From Acidobacteriota bacterium (GTDB lineage Bacteria > Acidobacteriota > Vicinamibacteria > Vicinamibacterales > UBA2999), in assembly GCA_020851835.1 (NCBI GenBank), contig JADZBZ010000131.1:1-8935 (forward strand): a stretch of 8,935 bases of DNA, read 5' to 3'. Below, in pieces: positions 6,386 to 8,935 of the stretch. Below the pieces are notes generated by a model that was not told the DNA's origin, searched no databases, and saw only the letters and a list, made by a program, of their open reading frames with translations. Position numbers and translations under genes: made by a program. Positions within the stretch are counted from its first letter, which is position 1. Every line of letters begins with the position of its first letter.

Positions 6386-7056
6386 GGCTCGGCCCGTATG
6401 CAGTACCCCACGCCGCGCACGGTGTGAATCAGCGGCGGTCTCCGTTTGCCGTCCACCTTCTGCCGCAGCAACTTCACGAATGCATCGAGCGTGTTCTCCT
6501 CCACGTCGCGGGCGGCGCCCCAGACGCCGTCGATCAAGGCGCGGCGAGGCACCACGCGGCCGCTTCGCCGCATCAGGTATTCGAGCAGACCGAATTCCGT
6601 CCTGGTGAGATCGATGGAGACGCCAGACCGTGTGACCGTTCGCGCCACCGGGTCGAGGCGAAGGTCCGCAACGCCCAGCGATACGTCCTGCACCGTCGGC
6701 CCGCGGCGCGCGAGGGCGTGAACGCGGGCCAGCAGGACGTCGAACGAGAAAGGCTTGGTCAGATAGTCGTCGGCGCCCGCCGTCAGACCCTTCACGACAT
6801 CCGCGTTCGCGTCTCTCGCCGTCAGCATCAGCACCGGCGTGCGATCGCCGGCGGCGCGCAGGGAGCGGACGACATCGAAACCCTCGCCGTCGGGCAGCAT
6901 CACGTCGAAGACCATCACGTCGAACTCGGCGCCGCGCGCAACATCGAGCGCCTGCTGTCCGGTGTCGGCCTGATCGACCACGTGCCCCTCTTCGGAGAGC
7001 CCGCGCTGGAGCAGAACGGACATGCGGCGGTCGTCTTCGGCGAGCAGGATCCGCAT
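6382..7056 (-). CDS. OmpR-family two-component response regulator
   Basis: 224 residues, the normal OmpR/PhoB-family length. The receiver domain (about 1-118) has the acidic pair Asp8-Asp9, phospho-acceptor Asp51 in VFDVMLPDG, Thr79 in MLTA and Lys101 in the LTKPF motif. The winged-helix DNA-binding domain (about 125-222) carries the typical LTRTEFGLLEYLM helix, a DVEENTLDAFVKLLRQKV recognition region and the closing VRGVGYCI. It is expected to bind tandem direct repeats after phosphorylation by the kinase downstream. It resembles CusR/QseB/TctD-type regulators, but no specific subgroup can be assigned. First gene of the minus-strand operon and divergent from the efflux genes. There is no clear Shine-Dalgarno directly upstream (the preceding bases read GCCGCC), so a leaderless or weakly initiated message is possible. 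Confidence 0.94.
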   Translation of the reverse strand: MRILLAEDDRRMSVLLQRGLSEEGHVVDQADTGQQALDVARGAEFDVMVFDVMLPDGEGFDVVRSLRAAGDRTPVLMLTARDANADVVKGLTAGADDYLTKPFSFDVLLARVHALARRGPTVQDVSLGVADLRLDPVARTVTRSGVSIDLTRTEFGLLEYLMRRSGRVVPRRALIDGVWGAARDVEENTLDAFVKLLRQKVDGKRRPPLIHTVRGVGYCIRAEP

Positions 7057-7062
7057 GGCGGC

Positions 7063-7075
7063 ATTCTGACAGAAT
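7063..7075. promoter_or_regulatory. Perfect 13-base palindrome next to the regulator start
   Basis: ATTCTG, a central A, then CAGAAT: two perfect 6-base arms. It ends 6 bases before the response-regulator ATG, so a protein bound here could block that gene's transcription or ribosome access. It is short enough to arise by chance in a promoter region; function unproven. Confidence 0.3.
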
Positions 7076-7092
7076 CCCCCCGTGGATCGCCT

Positions 7093-7109
7093 TTCAGGCG
7101 TTCTTCAGG
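7093..7109. promoter_or_regulatory. TTCAGG-N5-TTCAGG direct repeat, candidate response-regulator box
   Basis: TTCAGG occurs at 7093-7098 and 7104-7109, a spacing of 11 bases. OmpR/PhoB-family regulators bind as head-to-tail dimers on tandem repeats about one helical turn apart, and this is the only such repeat I see in the divergent gap. It lies 36 bases upstream of the regulator start and 62 bases upstream of the preferred TolC-like start, so it could serve both promoters. No convincing -10 or -35 hexamers are visible on either side, which would fit an activator-dependent promoter. Confidence 0.55.
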
Positions 7110-7171
7110 AAAGCCGTGGTGGAATTCGAACTGGTGTCGATGGATCCGGGCGTCCTCGGGTGGGTCAGCTG

Positions 7172-8557
7172 ATGCGTGGGGGCTGTCGGCTCCTGCTGCT
7201 GCTGTCGGCCGCGTCCCTGGCCGGCTGTGTGCACTTCGAGGCCCGCCCGCTGGCGCCTGACCTGACGCTCGACCGGTTGGAGGCCAAGAGCCTGGCCGAC
7301 CCTGGCCTGGCGAAGGCCGCCGAGCCCGCGCACCTCGTCGCGGCGTGGCCCCCTGACGTCTGGGACCTCCAGGCCCTCACCGTGGCGGCGTTGTACTTCC
7401 ATCCCGATCTCGCCGTCGCGCGCGCCTCGTGGGGCGTGGCGCGCGCCGGACGGGTAACCGCGGGCGAGCGCCCCAACCCTGCCGTCACGACGGGGCCGGG
7501 TTTCAATGCCAGCACGCCGCCCGACACCATCACGCCGTGGATTCTGAATCTCGACCTCGACTTCACCATCGAAACGGCCGGCAAGCGCGGGTTCCGGATC
7601 GCCGAGGCGACGCGCCTGGCGGAATCGGCGCGCTACCAGGTGGCCGACGCCGCTTGGCGCGTACGCGCGGCCGTCCGTCAGGCGCTCGTGGACCTGTTCG
7701 CCGCAACCGAGGCGGCCACGCTGCTCGATCGCCAGCGCGCACTCCAGGAAGCGAACATCGCCCTGTTCCAGCGGCAGCTCGATGCCGGCGACATCTCGGC
7801 CTTCCAGATGTCGCAGGCCCGCCTGCAGCTCGACGCCGTGCGCCTGGCGGCCGCCGACGCCGTGCAGCAGCAGCAGGACGCACGGGCACGCCTGGGCACC
7901 GCGCTTGGCGTGCCGGGCTCGACGCTCGCCGAGACGCGCTTCAGCTTCGATGTATTCCGCCGGGCCCCCGTGGACCCGCCCGACGCCGCCGCCCGCCGGC
8001 AGGCGCTACTGAACCGCGCGGACGTGCTGGCCGCGTTGTCGGAATACGAGGCGAGTCAGGCGACGCTGCAGCTCGAGATCGCCCGGCAATATCCCGACCT
8101 GCACCTGGGCCCCGGCTACCAGATGGATCAGGACAGCAACAAGTGGTCGCTGCTCTTCCCGCTGTCGCTGCCCGTGTTCAACCGGAACCAGGGGCGGATT
8201 GCCGAAGCCGAGGCCCGCCGAGTCCTCGCGGCGGCACAGGTGGAAGCGATCCAGGCGCGCGCACTCGGGGCCGTCGATCGCGCGCTCGCGGCCTATCGCG
8301 CGGCACTCGCCAGGGTCGCCCTGGCCGATCAGCTCATCGCCGAAATGCAGCGTTCCGTGGACACGGCCCGGCAGCAGCTCGCGGCGGGCGACATCTCGCA
8401 GCTCGATCTCGGCGTCGTGCAACTGGACCTTGCGACGCGCGAGCTGGTGCGCCTCGAAGCGGACGTGCAGGCGCAACAGACGCTCGGTGACATTGAGGAC
8501 GCCATGCAAAGACCCGCCGACCTGCCCGTCAATCCCCTTCCGGGGGCGCCACAGTGA
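7172..8557 (+). CDS. TolC-family outer-membrane efflux lipoprotein (CusC/CzcC-like)
   Basis: Outer-membrane channel of a tripartite efflux pump, working with the periplasmic adaptor encoded directly downstream. From ATG at 7172 the product is 461 residues, normal for the family, and opens with a lipoprotein signal: MRGGCR, a Leu-rich core and lipobox LAGC with lipidated Cys19. An in-frame GTG at 7082 would add 30 hydrophilic residues in front of the signal and would place the candidate operator inside the gene, so 7172 is preferred although its Shine-Dalgarno is poor. The two halves show the internal duplication of outer-membrane efflux proteins: LDAGDIS at 203-209 and LAAGDIS at 403-409, each followed by a long heptad-like helix. 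Beta-barrel segments are suggested near PNPAVTTGPGF and in PLSLPVFNRNQGRIAEAEARR (split: PLSLPVFNRNQ, then GRIAEAEARR). The latter stretch is typical of metal-type RND outer-membrane factors. Its stop (TGA at 8555-8557) overlaps the next start. Confidence 0.92.
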   Translation: MRGGCRLLLLLSAASLAGCVHFEARPLAPDLTLDRLEAKSLADPGLAKAAEPAHLVAAWPPDVWDLQALTVAALYFHPDLAVARASWGVARAGRVTAGERPNPAVTTGPGFNASTPPDTITPWILNLDLDFTIETAGKRGFRIAEATRLAESARYQVADAAWRVRAAVRQALVDLFAATEAATLLDRQRALQEANIALFQRQLDAGDISAFQMSQARLQLDAVRLAAADAVQQQQDARARLGTALGVPGSTLAETRFSFDVFRRAPVDPPDAAARRQALLNRADVLAALSEYEASQATLQLEIARQYPDLHLGPGYQMDQDSNKWSLLFPLSLPVFNRNQGRIAEAEARRVLAAAQVEAIQARALGAVDRALAAYRAALARVALADQLIAEMQRSVDTARQQLAAGDISQLDLGVVQLDLATRELVRLEADVQAQQTLGDIEDAMQRPADLPVNPLPGAPQ

Positions 8558-8935
8558 TGCGCGGCAGGATTCTTCCGTCGGCGATGCTGGCAGCAGTCGC
8601 CATCGCCGCGGCCACCGCGGCCTGCAAGACCGCGCCGGCGGACACGCCCGAAGCCGAGCCGTCCCCTGAAGTTTCGGTCACCGTCGCCCCCATCGTCCGG
8701 ATGACCATCCACGCCTACGTGGAGGGATGGGGCCGGGTGGAACCGGAGCCGGCGGTTGCGGGGCGGCCGGCGGCGAACGCGCGCGTCACGTCGCCCGTGC
8801 CAGGCCTCGTCACCCAAGTGCTCGGCAGCGAAGGGCAACGCCTGGCGCAAGGCGCCACCCTGTTCCGGCTGGACAGCCGCGTCGCCGACCTCGCCATCGA
8901 ACGCGCGCGGCAGGCGGTGGCCGTGGCGGAGCAAC
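8557..8935 (+). CDS. RND efflux periplasmic adaptor (membrane fusion) lipoprotein, 3' end cut by window edge
   Basis: First 126 residues of a HlyD/CusB-type membrane fusion protein that should bridge the outer-membrane factor to an inner-membrane RND pump. The N-terminus is a lipoprotein signal: MRGRIL, an Ala-rich core and a TAAC lipobox with Cys23, so the adaptor is probably anchored in the inner membrane. An acidic linker with DTPEAEPSPE follows, then a beta segment (VTVAPIVRMTIHAYVEGWGRV as VTVAPIV at 41-47 and on). The first half of the biotinyl-lipoyl hairpin domain comes next: ARVTSPVPGLVTQVLGSEGQ at 75-94, then LAQGATLFRLD at 96-106. The coiled-coil alpha-hairpin begins around residue 108 and is cut. 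ATG at 8557 overlaps the TolC-like stop; GTG one codon earlier (8554) is an alternative start. Translational coupling is likely. Substrate class (heavy metal or organic) cannot be decided from this fragment. Confidence 0.88.
   Translation, partial: MRGRILPSAMLAAVAIAAATAACKTAPADTPEAEPSPEVSVTVAPIVRMTIHAYVEGWGRVEPEPAVAGRPAANARVTSPVPGLVTQVLGSEGQRLAQGATLFRLDSRVADLAIERARQAVAVAEQ

Noticed and set aside
5345..6427. 360-codon plus-strand open frame opposite the histidine kinase
   Set aside because: Antisense to a kinase with all catalytic boxes intact; no motif in the plus-strand translation.
7429..8490. 353-codon open frame in another frame inside the TolC-like gene
   Set aside because: Arg/Gly/Ala/Pro-rich translation without domains; the TolC-like frame has a lipobox and the internal duplication.
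1..8935. CRISPR arrays, tRNA or rRNA genes, insertion sequences, phage attachment sites
   Set aside because: None seen: no regular repeat-spacer pattern, no cloverleaf-like sequence, no transposase or integrase motifs, and the composition looks uniform throughout.

Overview
The window is a GC-rich stretch with almost no non-coding DNA. It comes from a Gram-negative bacterium: it encodes an outer-membrane efflux factor, a lipidated periplasmic adaptor and secreted proteins. The mix of gene families (secreted DinB-like protein, glucodextranase-type GH15 enzyme, small secreted protein of unknown function, CusC/CusB-like efflux) fits an Acidobacteriota or Vicinamibacteria-like soil organism. That placement is inferred from general family knowledge, not from a marker gene.

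Left part (1-2372, minus strand): a carbohydrate pair. A short-chain dehydrogenase very close to NAD(P)-dependent glucose 1-dehydrogenase is followed 22 bases later by a GH15 glucoamylase/glucodextranase, which runs off the left edge without its C-terminal part. Together they suggest intracellular release of glucose from an alpha-glucan or oligosaccharide and its oxidation to gluconolactone.

Middle (2373-3002): an intergenic region with four evenly arranged TTAA-cored boxes, then a small plus-strand gene for a secreted protein of unknown function. That gene converges on the next block.

Right-middle (3003-7056, minus strand): an apparent four-gene operon read right to left. It holds an OmpR-family response regulator, a membrane sensor histidine kinase, a secreted DinB-like protein and a DUF2235 alpha/beta-hydrolase. 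The first two junctions are ATGA stop/start overlaps; the last gap is 15 bases with a strong Shine-Dalgarno sequence.

Right end (7057-8935): a divergent control region of about 115 bases holds a TTCAGG direct repeat at 11-base spacing, a likely response-regulator site, and a 13-base palindrome. Plus-strand genes follow for a TolC-like outer-membrane lipoprotein and the first 126 residues of an RND periplasmic adaptor lipoprotein, which is cut by the window edge. The inner-membrane RND pump probably lies beyond it. The layout is the classic one of a two-component system controlling a divergent efflux pump. The unusual part is the two extra genes translationally tied to the kinase.
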